A model generated the notes under the pieces. It was not told where the DNA came from, made no database searches, and worked only from the letters and a program-made list of their open reading frames with translations. 64,000 nt of DNA, taken from DASPUH01 sp964518505. Lineage in GTDB: Bacteria; Chloroflexota; Limnocylindria; Limnocylindrales; CSP1-4. The stretch is from assembly GCA_964518505.1 (NCBI GenBank), contig CAZFGT010000007.1, positions 1 to 64,000 of the forward strand, in the 5' to 3' direction. Both the position numbers and the translations under genes were made by a program. Below, one piece after another: positions 33,557 through 41,406 of the stretch; the first letter of the stretch is position 1, and every line of letters begins with the position of its first letter.

Positions 33557-35107
33557 TCAGCTCGGTGAAGATTGCGCCACCTCGCGCGGCAGATCCACCG
33601 CCACCGTGGTCCCTTGCCCGGGCTGGCTCTCCACCGTCACGCGGCCGCCGTGCATGTCGACGATGGAGTGCACGATGGAGAGGCCCAGGCCCGAGCCGCT
33701 GCCGCGTTCCTCGCTGACCTGCGTGCCGCGGTAGAAGCGCTCGAAGACGTGCGGCAGCTCCTCCGCGGTGATGCCCACGCCGGTGTCGGCCACCGACAGC
33801 CGAGCGCCGTCCCCGGTCGCTTCCAGGCTGACCGTGGCCGTGCCGCCCCGCGGCGTGAACTTGATGGCATTGCCGATGAGGTTGCTGAGGACCTGGCCGA
33901 TGCGCTGCGGATCGTGCCGCTGGCGCACCGGTTCGGCGGGCAGCCGCGTGACGAGGCTCACCCCCTTGCGGCGGGCCGCGGGCTCGGCCTGCTGGACGGC
34001 CGCCTCCACGGCGGCCCGCAGATCGTCGGGCCGCAGGTCCAGCGCGACGAGCCCCGAGTCCAGCTTGGAGAGCTCCAGCAGGTTGGTCGCCAGCCAGTCC
34101 AGGCGCTCGATCTGCTGCCCGCTCGCCTGCAGGAACTCGCGCCGCGCCGCGGGATCCTCGGCGGCGCCCTCCTGGAGCAGTTCATTGAACGTGCGCAGCG
34201 CGGCGATGGGGGTGCGCAGCTCGTGGCTCACGTCGGCCAGGAAGTCGCGGCTCCGGTCACGGTCGCGCCGGATGAGGTCGATCGACTCGGTCAGGCGGTC
34301 GGCCATGCGGTTGAAGGTCGTGGCCAGCTCGCCCATCTCGGGCGATCCGCCGCCGGCCTCCACGGCGACACGCGAGGCCAGGTCGCCCTCGCCGAGGGCC
34401 CGTGACGCGCGCGTGAGCCGGCGGATGGGGTTGGTCAGCCGGTCGGCCAGCAGGATCGACGCCAGGAGGGCCACGAGGAGGGCCACGGCCGCCGCCGTGA
34501 GCAGGACGCCGATCACGCTGCGCAGCGTGTCGGCGCGGAAGTCATAGGGGCTCGAGAGGCGCAGCGTGACGAGGCGCACCGGCACGGTGCCCGGGAACTG
34601 CGACCACCAGGGGTCGGCGATGGTGAAGGCGGAGGTCTGGCTGATCGAGTCGCGTTCCTGGCCCGGCGTCGGCACGTCGGGCGCGTACGCCACCGTGACC
34701 CGGTAGAGGACCTGGTCGGGATGGGCCGGGTCGGTCGAGATCGAGAGATCCAGGTTGGCCTGGGCCACGAGGGTCGTGACGCTGCTGATGAGGCTCTGCG
34801 GATCGGTCGGCTCGCCCATCGCCTTGGCAACGCCGGGGGCGATGGTGGCCGGCTGGGTCGCCTGCACGATCGCCTGCGGATCGTCCGTGCTGAGGCCCAA
34901 GGACGACTCCAGCTGGAACTCCAGCAGCGCCTGGACGGCCACCGCCCGGATGTCCAGGTTCTTCTGCTCCTGCTGCAGGAAGTAGCCATCGAGCAGGTTC
35001 GGCAGGGCCACCACCACGAGCGCAAGGGCGAAGATGACGACCCCGGTGAAGGCGAAGATGAGCCGGCCGCGCAGGCTGAACGGACCGAGGTGGCGCAGGG
35101 AGCTCAT
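33557..35107 (-). CDS. sensor histidine kinase with extracytoplasmic domain
   Basis: The 516-residue kinase has two helices (about 15-37 and 197-221) enclosing a 160-residue external sensor domain, then HAMP (221-275), H-box DVSHELRTPI (His near 295), N-box NLIGNAIKFT, and G-boxes DTGVGIT and GSGSGLGLSIV. It lies 24 bp downstream of its OmpR-type regulator and upstream of the HtrA protease, so envelope-stress sensing (CssRS/MprAB-like logic) is a reasonable inference. Confidence 0.94.
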   Translation of the reverse strand: MSSLRHLGPFSLRGRLIFAFTGVVIFALALVVVALPNLLDGYFLQQEQKNLDIRAVAVQALLEFQLESSLGLSTDDPQAIVQATQPATIAPGVAKAMGEPTDPQSLISSVTTLVAQANLDLSISTDPAHPDQVLYRVTVAYAPDVPTPGQERDSISQTSAFTIADPWWSQFPGTVPVRLVTLRLSSPYDFRADTLRSVIGVLLTAAAVALLVALLASILLADRLTNPIRRLTRASRALGEGDLASRVAVEAGGGSPEMGELATTFNRMADRLTESIDLIRRDRDRSRDFLADVSHELRTPIAALRTFNELLQEGAAEDPAARREFLQASGQQIERLDWLATNLLELSKLDSGLVALDLRPDDLRAAVEAAVQQAEPAARRKGVSLVTRLPAEPVRQRHDPQRIGQVLSNLIGNAIKFTPRGGTATVSLEATGDGARLSVADTGVGITAEELPHVFERFYRGTQVSEERGSGSGLGLSIVHSIVDMHGGRVTVESQPGQGTTVAVDLPREVAQSSPS

Positions 35108-35131
35108 GCCTGATCGGTGGCCGCCGGGCCT

Positions 35132-35830
35132 TCAGCGCTCGGCGAAGGCGTAGCCGGCCCCCCGCACGGTGAGGATGAAGGCCGGCGCCCCGGGGTCGTC
35201 CTCGAGCTTCTCGCGCAGGTGGCTCACGTGCACGTTGATGGTCTTCTCGTCCTGGTCCAGCGCGTCGTAGTCACGGATCAGCTCGAGCAGCTCGGAGCGC
35301 GAGTAGACGCGGCCTGGCCGGGAGGCCAAATGGCGCAGGATGTCGAACTCGGTGGCCGTCAGGTTGATGCGGCGCTGGCCGCGCTGGACACGGCGGCGTT
35401 CGAGGTCGATGACCAGGTCGCGGTGGCGGATGATGCGACCACCCTGCGCGTCGGCGAGGTCGCCGTAGGCTCGTCGCAGCAGGGCCTTGATGCGGCTCAT
35501 CAGCTCGCGCAGGCCGAACGGCTTGGTCAGGTAGTCGTCCGCGCCAAGCTCGAGCCCGATGACCTTGTCGACCTCGTCGCCGCGCGCGGTCAGGAAGAGG
35601 ACCGGCGCTTTGGAGCCATGGGCCCGCAGCCGGCGCAGCATCTCGAAGCCGTCGATGCCCGGTAGCCGGACGTCGAGGAGGATCAGGTCGGGCGCCAGCG
35701 ACAGGGCGTGTTCCAGGCCCTCTTCGCCGCTGCGCGCCAGCGCGACCTCATAGCCCTCCTGCTGGAGGGCGTACTGGACGCCACGCGCCACGGCGTGCTC
35801 GTCCTCCACGATCAGGATGGTGGCCGACAT
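35132..35830 (-). CDS. OmpR-family response regulator
   Basis: The 232-residue protein has a receiver domain (VEDEHAVARG, phospho-Asp near 53 in LILLDVRLPGIDG, Lys in DYLTKPFGLREL) and a winged helix (NLTATEFDILRHLASRPGRVYSR, DEKTINVHVSHLREKLE, VRGAGYAF). The ATG at 35830 begins the receiver fold; the much longer open frame upstream is antisense to rplY and the ABC genes. It heads the RR-kinase-HtrA unit. Confidence 0.95.
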   Translation of the reverse strand: MSATILIVEDEHAVARGVQYALQQEGYEVALARSGEEGLEHALSLAPDLILLDVRLPGIDGFEMLRRLRAHGSKAPVLFLTARGDEVDKVIGLELGADDYLTKPFGLRELMSRIKALLRRAYGDLADAQGGRIIRHRDLVIDLERRRVQRGQRRINLTATEFDILRHLASRPGRVYSRSELLELIRDYDALDQDEKTINVHVSHLREKLEDDPGAPAFILTVRGAGYAFAER

Positions 35831-35863
35831 CGCGCCAGAGGATGGCACATCAGGGCGCTCTGG

Positions 35864-35869
35864 TACGAT
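35864..35869 (+). promoter_or_regulatory. -10 box upstream of rplY
   Basis: TACGAT would place transcription near 35876, giving a leader of about 63 nt before the GTG at 35939, with GAGAGGA as ribosome site. Confidence 0.4.
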
Positions 35870-35938
35870 GCACGCGTCCCGCCCGCATCCGATGCGCGCG
35901 CCAGCCGGCCGCAGCGCCCTTCCGAGAGGACCGACCAC

Positions 35939-36586
35939 GTGAGCACCCGCCCCGAACTCACCGCGCAGCGCCGCGAGATCACCGGCAAGGCCGTCGCCGG
36001 CCTGCGGCGCGCCGGCCAGGTGCCCGCCGTCCTCTACGGCCACGGTCACCCCTCCGAATCGCTCCAGATCGACGCGCGCGCCCTGGACGACCTGCGCCGG
36101 CGGACCGGGCGCAACGCCCTGCTCGACCTCAAGGTGGACGGCGGCACCGCGCAGCCGGTGATGATCCACGCCCTGCAGGAGCACCCCGTCACGCGGCGGC
36201 CGCTGCACGTCGACTTCTACCTCGTGAAGATGACCGAGGAGATGATCATCGAGGTGCCCGTGGCGTACGTCGGGGAGTCGGTGGCCGTGGAGAAGGCCGG
36301 CGGCACGCTGCTGCGCCTGCTCGACACGGTCCGCGTGCGAACCCTCCCGAGTGACGTGCCCGCCTCCATCGAGGTGGACATCTCCCCGCTCGAGACCTTC
36401 GACGTCCTGCTCCACGTCAGCGACCTGCGCGTGCCGGAGCGCGTGACGATCCTCACCGACCTCCACGAGGCGCTCGCCCGGGTCCAGCCGCCGCGCATCG
36501 AGGAGGCACCGGAGGTCGCACCGACCGAAGAGGTCGAGGCGCCCGAGGCGCCCGCCGAGGGCGAAGCCGAACCGGCCGAGGAGTAA
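35939..36586 (+). CDS. rplY: 50S ribosomal protein L25 (CTC form)
   Basis: The 215-residue protein is the long CTC form of L25, which binds 5S rRNA. The L25 domain has GKAVAGLRRAGQVPAVLYGHGHPS and HALQEHPVTRRPLHVDFYLVK; the TL5 domain follows, with YVGESVAVEKAGG and DISPLETFDVLLHVSDLRVP. The last 30 residues are Glu/Ala/Pro-rich, as usual in CTC proteins. GAGAGGA precedes the GTG. The ABC exporter ATPase gene starts 9 bp after its stop. Confidence 0.95.
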   Translation: MSTRPELTAQRREITGKAVAGLRRAGQVPAVLYGHGHPSESLQIDARALDDLRRRTGRNALLDLKVDGGTAQPVMIHALQEHPVTRRPLHVDFYLVKMTEEMIIEVPVAYVGESVAVEKAGGTLLRLLDTVRVRTLPSDVPASIEVDISPLETFDVLLHVSDLRVPERVTILTDLHEALARVQPPRIEEAPEVAPTEEVEAPEAPAEGEAEPAEE

Positions 36587-36595
36587 CGACCGGCC

Positions 36596-37513
36596 GTGTC
36601 CGGGGACGCCGGCCCGGCGATCCGCACCGACACCCTCGTCAAGCGGTTCGGTTCGACCACCGCGCTCGACGGCCTCACCATGGCCGTGCCTCGCGGCGAG
36701 GTCTTCGGCTTCCTGGGGCCCAACGGCGCGGGCAAGACGACGGCCGTCAAGGTCATGCTCGGCCTGACCCGGCCGACCGCCGGCGACGGCGAGATCCTGG
36801 GTCGGCCACTGGGTGACCTGACTGCCCGGCGCCACATCGGCTACCTGCCCGAGCTGTTCCGTTACCAGCCCTGGCTCTCTGGCCGCGAGCTGCTGCTGCT
36901 CCATTGCCGCCTGGCCCGCATGCCCCGGGCGAGCCATGCGGCCGCCGTCGCCGAGGCCCTGGCCCTCGTCGGGCTCTCCGACCGCGGCAACGACCGCGTG
37001 GGCGGCTACTCCAAGGGCATGCAGCAGCGGCTGGGGGTCGGGGCGGCCCTCCTCGGACGGCCGGACCTGGTCTTCCTCGACGAGCCCACATCGGCCCTGG
37101 ACCCGGTCGGGCGCATGGAGATGCGGCCGCTCATCCGCGGCCTGCGTGACCGGGGCACGACCGTCTTCCTCAACTCCCACCTGCTCACGGAGGTCGAGCA
37201 GGTGTGCGACCGGGTGGCCATCGTCGACCGCGGCAAGGTCGTGGCCATGGGCACGCTCGACGATCTGCTCGCGGCCAAGGAGGTCGCCCTGCGCCTGGGC
37301 GGTCTGGACGCGGCCAGCCGGGCCATCGTGGCCGGCTACGGCGAGGTTCGCGAGGACGGGGAGTGGCTCTTCGTGCGCGGCCTCGTGGAGGATCGCGTCC
37401 CGGCCCTGGTGGATGCGCTGGTCGCGGCCGGCGTCCGCGTCTACGCCGTCGAGCCCCGCCACGAGAGCCTCGAGGAGCGCTTCAGCGCGCTCGTCTCGCG
37501 GACCGCCGCATGA
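36596..37513 (+). CDS. ABC transporter ATP-binding protein (exporter type)
   Basis: The 305-residue ATPase has Walker A GPNGAGKTTA, signature YSKGMQQRL, Walker B LVFLDEPTSALDP and H-loop NSHLL. The YLPELFRYQPWLSG Q-loop region is typical of DrrA/CcmA-like exporters. It is coupled to its permease gene by a 4-nt overlap (ATGA). The cargo is not evident. It is a second, separate exporter from the one at 1-1525. Confidence 0.93.
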   Translation: MSGDAGPAIRTDTLVKRFGSTTALDGLTMAVPRGEVFGFLGPNGAGKTTAVKVMLGLTRPTAGDGEILGRPLGDLTARRHIGYLPELFRYQPWLSGRELLLLHCRLARMPRASHAAAVAEALALVGLSDRGNDRVGGYSKGMQQRLGVGAALLGRPDLVFLDEPTSALDPVGRMEMRPLIRGLRDRGTTVFLNSHLLTEVEQVCDRVAIVDRGKVVAMGTLDDLLAAKEVALRLGGLDAASRAIVAGYGEVREDGEWLFVRGLVEDRVPALVDALVAAGVRVYAVEPRHESLEERFSALVSRTAA

Positions 37514-38376
37514 TCGTCCTGACCATCGCCCGCCTGACCCTGGCCGAGGCGGCCCGCCGTCGGCTGTTCCTGGTGCTGATCATCCTCACCGGCATCGCCG
37601 TGGTGCTGACCGGTTGGGGTTTCGCCCAGCTCTCAAGCGTGGACATCCCGACGGGCGGCGACGTGACCCCGGAGGCGGCCCGCTCTCTGGTGGTGTCGCA
37701 GGTCCTGATCCTGGTCACCTTCATGTTCAGCTTCGTGCTGGCCCTCGGCGCGGCCTTCATCTCGGCCCCCGTCATGGCGGAGGACCTGGAGTCGGGCGTG
37801 ATCCTGGCCGTCCTCGCGCGGCCCGTGCGGCGTGCGGAGCTGCTCATGGGCAAGTGGCTCGGCGTGCTGATCCTGATCGCCGGCTACGCCGTCCTCTCCG
37901 GTGTCGTCGAGCTGCTGGTCGTGGACCTGACCACCGGCTACCTGCCGCCCGAGCCGATCCAGGCCGTCGTGCTGCTGGTGGGCGAGGCGACCGTGCTGCT
38001 GACCCTGACCGTGGCCCTCTCCACGCGCATCTCGGCCATCGCGTCGGGCATCATCGCCGTGGTCCTCTTCGGCGTGACCTGGATCCTGGGCATCGTGGGC
38101 GGCATCGGCGACGCGTTCGATACGCCGCAGCTGTCGTTCGTGGGCGCCGTCGGCCGGACCCTGCTGCCCACTGACGCCCTCTGGCGCGGCGCCGTCTTCC
38201 ACCTCGAACCGGCCGCCGTCCTCCTGGCCTACGAGCAGGCGGGCCGCAACGTGGCGGCGATCTTCCCCTTCGCCGCGACGCAGCCCCTCGCGCCGACCTT
38301 CCTTGCCTGGTGCGTCGCCTGGACCGTCATCGTGCTGGGCCTCGGCTGGCTGAGCTTCCGCCGTCGCGAGCTGTAG
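37510..38376 (+). CDS. ABC-2 family transporter permease
   Basis: The 288-residue permease has six or so helices. The N-terminal LTIARLTLAEAARRRLFLVL and the region AAFISAPVMAEDLESGVILAVLARPVRRAELLMGKWLG match the ABC-2 NosY/NatB-like core (the EDLESG-RPV-R-E motif couples to the ATPase). A C-terminal periplasmic-facing loop with TLLPTDALWRGAVFHLEP precedes the last helix. It pairs with the ATPase upstream. The 248 bp after it, to the next gene, hold an imperfect GC-rich inverted repeat and no gene. Confidence 0.9.
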   Translation: MIVLTIARLTLAEAARRRLFLVLIILTGIAVVLTGWGFAQLSSVDIPTGGDVTPEAARSLVVSQVLILVTFMFSFVLALGAAFISAPVMAEDLESGVILAVLARPVRRAELLMGKWLGVLILIAGYAVLSGVVELLVVDLTTGYLPPEPIQAVVLLVGEATVLLTLTVALSTRISAIASGIIAVVLFGVTWILGIVGGIGDAFDTPQLSFVGAVGRTLLPTDALWRGAVFHLEPAAVLLAYEQAGRNVAAIFPFAATQPLAPTFLAWCVAWTVIVLGLGWLSFRRREL

Positions 38377-38624
38377 CGGCGGGGCATCGTGACCATCGAA
38401 CACCCCCGGGCCTTCGCGACCGCTGGGCCCCGGGTGCCTATGCGTCCCGCGACTGCCCGGGCCGTCGGCGGCGCCCGGGGACCTGCTCCAGCGGCTGCCC
38501 TATGCGCAGAGCGGTTTGACCAGCGAACGAGCAGCCGCTCCGACGGCCCCGGAGACCGATCGGTGGTCAGGACATGCGCCGCGCGCATCGCCCGGACGGC
38601 CAGCCTCGCCACACGGGAACAGCC

Positions 38625-39497
38625 ATGACCCCGGCACGGGCGTTCGGGGCGCAGAGCATGGTGGCGCCGCTGCGACGCGTCGTCGTCAAGCGGCCTGGAG
38701 CGGCGTTCGGGCGGGCGTTCCAGGATCCCGCGCTGGGCTTCCTGCACCCTGTCGACCTCGCCCGCGCCCAGCATGAGCACGACGCGTTCGTGGACCTGCT
38801 GGTCCGCCTCGGCGTCCGGGTTGACGTGCTGGAGACGGAGTCGGGCAGCGCCGACGACATCTATACGTTCGACCCGCTGCTGGTGGCCGACCAGGGTGCC
38901 ATCGCCCTCCGCAGCGGCCGGGCGAGCCGGCGCACGGAGACGCCGATCCTCGCCGCCTGGATGACCGGCCACGGCATCCCGACCCTGGGCACGATCGAGG
39001 CACCGGGCACGGTCGACGGCGGCGACACGTTCTGGCTGCGGCCGGACCTCCTTTGCATCGGCCGCGGCCTCCGCACGAACGATGCCGGCGCGCGGCAGCT
39101 GGCGGCGCTGGCCACCGCCGCCGGCGGGGAGGCCCGCATCTTCGACCTGCCCTACTGGCACGGGCCCGACGAGCTGCTGCACCTCCTGTCGGTCATCTCG
39201 CCGGTCGCCGACGACCTTGCCGTGGTCTTCGAGCCGCTCCTGCCGGCTGGCCTGTGGGAGCTGCTGGGCGACCTGCGGGTCCGCCTCGTGGCGGTCCCCG
39301 AGGTGGAGTTCGCGACCCTCGGCTGCAACATCCTGGCGGTCCGGCCCGGCGTCCTGGTCGTGGCCGGGGGCAACCCGCAGACACGGCGGGCCCTCGAGGC
39401 CGCGGGATGCGAGGTCCACGCCTTTGAGGCCGGGGAGATCGGCCTCAACGGTGGCGGCGGCCCGACCTGCCTGAGCCGGCCCCTCCTGCGGGGCTGA
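38625..39497 (+). CDS. DDAH-like guanidino-group hydrolase (arginine deiminase superfamily)
   Basis: The 290-residue protein has the superfamily set: RVVVKRPGAAF at the start, an HPVDLARAQHEHDAFVDLL segment, DDIYTFDP, GTVDGGDTFW (Asp pair binding the guanidinium), YWHGPDELLHLLSVISPV with the catalytic His, and a C-terminal Cys in GGGPTCLSRPL. Dimethylarginine dimethylaminohydrolase hydrolyses methylarginines to citrulline and methylamines, which would fit the amine-oxidising flavoenzymes elsewhere in the window, but arginine or ornithine-type substrates are equally possible. Confidence 0.85.
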   Translation: MTPARAFGAQSMVAPLRRVVVKRPGAAFGRAFQDPALGFLHPVDLARAQHEHDAFVDLLVRLGVRVDVLETESGSADDIYTFDPLLVADQGAIALRSGRASRRTETPILAAWMTGHGIPTLGTIEAPGTVDGGDTFWLRPDLLCIGRGLRTNDAGARQLAALATAAGGEARIFDLPYWHGPDELLHLLSVISPVADDLAVVFEPLLPAGLWELLGDLRVRLVAVPEVEFATLGCNILAVRPGVLVVAGGNPQTRRALEAAGCEVHAFEAGEIGLNGGGGPTCLSRPLLRG

Positions 39498-39498
39498 C

Positions 39499-40377
39499 GT
39501 GGCCACGACCTCGCCGCCACCGGGGATCGATCTCGCCCCCCTGACGTTCCAGGGTCGCGAACGGCCCTACCGCCTATATGCCCCTACCGGCGGGTCCCCG
39601 TCCGCGCGGCCGCTGGTGCTTCAGTTGCACGGTCGGGGCGGCGGCGGGCCTTGGTTCGACCGCATGGCCGGCTTCATCGACCTCGCCGGACCGCAGGGCT
39701 TCGTGCTCGCCGTCCCCGATGCCATCGATGGGGTGTGGAACGACGGCCGCTTTGCCCTCGCCGACCGGCGCGGCATGGCGGACGACGTCGGGTACCTCAC
39801 CGCGGTCGTGGACGACGCTATGGCCCGCACGCCGATCGATCCGCAGCGGGTCTACGTCTTCGGCATGTCCAACGGCGCGGCGATGGCCGGCCGCCTGGCC
39901 TGTGAACGGGCCGACCGGTTCGCGGCGGTCGCGCAGGTGGCGGGTACCGCGGCCCACGTGGTGGCGGTCGACTGCCGGCCCGCGAGACCGATGCCGATCC
40001 TGCAGATCCATGGCGCCGCCGACCATCTCGCGCCGTATGAGGGCGGTCGGCGGAGGGGCCCGATCGCCCGAGTCCTCCTCGTGGGGCGGGGCGCCGCTGG
40101 GCCAAGTATCGGCGTGGACGCCTGGGCCCGGTTCTGGGTAGCGGCGAACGGTGCCTCGGCCGAGCCGGCCGTCACCCACATCCCGCCCGACACCACGATC
40201 AGGACCTGGCGCGGTCCGACGCCCATGTCCGACGTCGTCTTCTACCGCCTCGAGGGCACGGGCCACACCTGGCCGGGCAGCCAGCCGGAGCTGCCCCGCC
40301 TGCTGTTCGGCCGCACCAGCCAGACGATCGATACGAGCCGCATCGTGTGGGACTTCTTGGCCGCCCACGCCCGCTAG
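39499..40377 (+). CDS. alpha/beta hydrolase, PHB depolymerase/LpqC-like esterase
   Basis: The 292-residue protein has the COG3509 pattern: YRLYAP, LVLQLHGRGGGG (oxyanion loop), the nucleophile in VFGMSNGAAMAGRLACE, Asp in IHGAADHLAPYEGG and His in LEGTGHTWPG. Similar enzymes act on polyhydroxybutyrate or feruloyl esters but are usually secreted; no signal peptide is present here, so a cytoplasmic role is implied. GTG start 1 bp after the DDAH-like gene's stop suggests one transcript. Confidence 0.88.
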   Translation: MATTSPPPGIDLAPLTFQGRERPYRLYAPTGGSPSARPLVLQLHGRGGGGPWFDRMAGFIDLAGPQGFVLAVPDAIDGVWNDGRFALADRRGMADDVGYLTAVVDDAMARTPIDPQRVYVFGMSNGAAMAGRLACERADRFAAVAQVAGTAAHVVAVDCRPARPMPILQIHGAADHLAPYEGGRRRGPIARVLLVGRGAAGPSIGVDAWARFWVAANGASAEPAVTHIPPDTTIRTWRGPTPMSDVVFYRLEGTGHTWPGSQPELPRLLFGRTSQTIDTSRIVWDFLAAHAR

Positions 40378-40389
40378 GCGGACACGAAA

Positions 40390-40413
40390 AAGCCCCCGGC
40401 TGACCGGGGGCTT
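40390..40413 (-). terminator. intrinsic terminator of the cold-shock gene
   Basis: A perfect 10-bp stem (AAGCCCCCGG / CCGGGGGCTT) with a 4-nt loop is followed on the minus strand by a run of T. It lies between convergent genes and may stop transcripts from both sides. It is the clearest terminator in the window. Confidence 0.9.
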
Positions 40414-40447
40414 GGATCGTGGGGCCTTGCCGGCCCGGAGAACGACC

Positions 40448-40651
40448 TTAGGCGGCGCGCACCTGTGCGGCGCGCGGGCCCTTGGGGCTCGACTGGACCT
40501 CGAAGGCGACTCGCTCGCCGCCGTTGAGGCGGTCGAAGTCGAGGGGAGCCTGGAGCTCGTTGCGATGGAAGAAGTAGTCCTTGCCGTCCTCGGCGGTGAT
40601 GAAACCGAAGCCGCGGTCGGACACGACCTTCTTGATGGTACCGGTGGTCAT
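40448..40651 (-). CDS. csp: cold-shock protein (CspA family)
   Basis: The 67-residue OB-fold protein has GTIKKVVSDRGFGFITAEDGKDYFFHRNEL, containing RNP1 (DRGFGFI) and RNP2 (DYFFH), and ends SSPKGPRAAQVRAA. It binds single-stranded RNA or DNA and melts RNA structure. AGGG lies 5 nt before the ATG. The promoter lies about 94 nt upstream, and the leader between can fold (see the 40666-40706 entry), as in regulated csp genes. An intrinsic terminator follows the gene. Confidence 0.96.
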   Translation of the reverse strand: MTTGTIKKVVSDRGFGFITAEDGKDYFFHRNELQAPLDFDRLNGGERVAFEVQSSPKGPRAAQVRAA

Positions 40652-40665
40652 GGTGACCCTTTCGT

Positions 40666-40706
40666 CTTCTCGTGTGGGATAGCCGTCGCGCGGTCTATCC
40701 GAGAAG
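40666..40706 (-). ncRNA. structured 5' leader of the csp mRNA
   Basis: On the minus strand, CUUCUC pairs with GAGAAG. Inside that pair, GGAUAG pairs with CUAUCC (40677-40700) and CCG with CGG around a CGCGA loop; a single A and a CACAC bulge interrupt the stem. The 5' arm overlaps CCUCCUU (40704-40710), which looks like the 16S 3' end. The structure sits just upstream of the ribosome site and may control translation with temperature. Confidence 0.55.
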
Positions 40707-40751
40707 GAGGTCGACCAGCGGGGGATCGCATCACATCGGTGCGACTCCCAC

Positions 40752-40780
40752 AGTGTACACCTTGACGCCCTGAACTCCAA
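40752..40780 (-). promoter_or_regulatory. csp promoter
   Basis: On the minus strand, TTGGAG (40775-40780) and TACACT (40752-40757) are 17 bp apart. Transcription would start near 40745. The -35 box lies between the -10 and -35 boxes of the divergent tetR promoter. Confidence 0.5.
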
Positions 40781-40790
40781 GGCCTATCTT
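40762..40790 (+). promoter_or_regulatory. promoter of the TetR-fadNAE operon
   Basis: TTGACG (40762-40767) and TATCTT (40785-40790) are 17 bp apart. The start of transcription would fall near 40797, inside the inverted repeat at 40795-40808. Confidence 0.65.
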
Positions 40791-40794
40791 CCAC

Positions 40795-40808
40795 CAAACG
40801 TTCGTTTG
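40795..40808 (+). promoter_or_regulatory. probable TetR operator
   Basis: CAAACG-TT-CGTTTG is a perfect inverted repeat covering the predicted transcription start of the tetR-fad operon, 13 nt before the TTG start. Its form and place suit autorepression by the TetR-family protein encoded next. Confidence 0.65.
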
Positions 40809-40821
40809 AGGAATCACTGCG

Positions 40822-41406
40822 TTGACCCTGGCCCGTCCCCGGGAAGCGGCCCTCCACGAGGCCGCCACGCGTCTCTTCCGTCAGCGTGGCTTCCACGCCA
40901 CGTCGATGCAGGACCTCGCTGAGGACCTGGGCATGAACCGGGGCAGCCTGTACCACTACATCGAGGCCAAGGACGACCTCCTGTGGGCCATCGTCAACGG
41001 GGCCATGGAACGGCTCGACGGCGCGGTACGGCCCATCCTGGAGGGCCCGGACCCGATCCCCGAGCGGCTGACGCGAGCCATCGCCGCCCACCTGGCCTTC
41101 GCGGCCGAGCATGGCGATGAACTCGCCCTCATCCAGATCGAGCTGCGGGCCCTGGCCCCGGAGCGGCGAGAGACGCTCATCGGGCAGCGCGACGCCTACG
41201 AGGCGGGCTGGCGCGAGGCGATCCGCCAGGGCGTCGCTGATGGGTCCATCCGCGCGGTCGATGTGCCCCTGGCGAGCATCGCCATCCTTTCGGTCTGCAA
41301 CTGGTTCACCCAGTGGTACCGGCCCGACGGCCCCCTCGAGGTCCCGGCCATCGGGCAGGAGTTCGCGGACCTGTTCCTGGACGGCCTGCGGGGCTCGTCC
41401 CGGTGA
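40822..41406 (+). CDS. TetR-family transcriptional regulator (FadR-like)
   Basis: The 194-residue regulator has the N-terminal HTH EAATRLFRQRGFHATSMQDLAEDLGMNRGSLYHYIEAKDDLL, then a ligand domain (TetR_C) with FAAEHGDELALIQIELRALAPERR. It starts at TTG. It is the first gene of an operon with fadN, fadA and fadE, overlapping fadN by GTGA. As with Bacillus and Thermus FadR, it is likely a repressor released by long-chain acyl-CoA. The inverted repeat at 40795-40808 is its probable site. Confidence 0.9.
   Translation: MTLARPREAALHEAATRLFRQRGFHATSMQDLAEDLGMNRGSLYHYIEAKDDLLWAIVNGAMERLDGAVRPILEGPDPIPERLTRAIAAHLAFAAEHGDELALIQIELRALAPERRETLIGQRDAYEAGWREAIRQGVADGSIRAVDVPLASIAILSVCNWFTQWYRPDGPLEVPAIGQEFADLFLDGLRGSSR

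Noticed and set aside
35831..37462. A long N-terminal extension of the response regulator at 35132
   Set aside because: The extension is antisense to rplY and an ABC ATPase and lacks homology; the receiver domain starts at the ATG at 35830.
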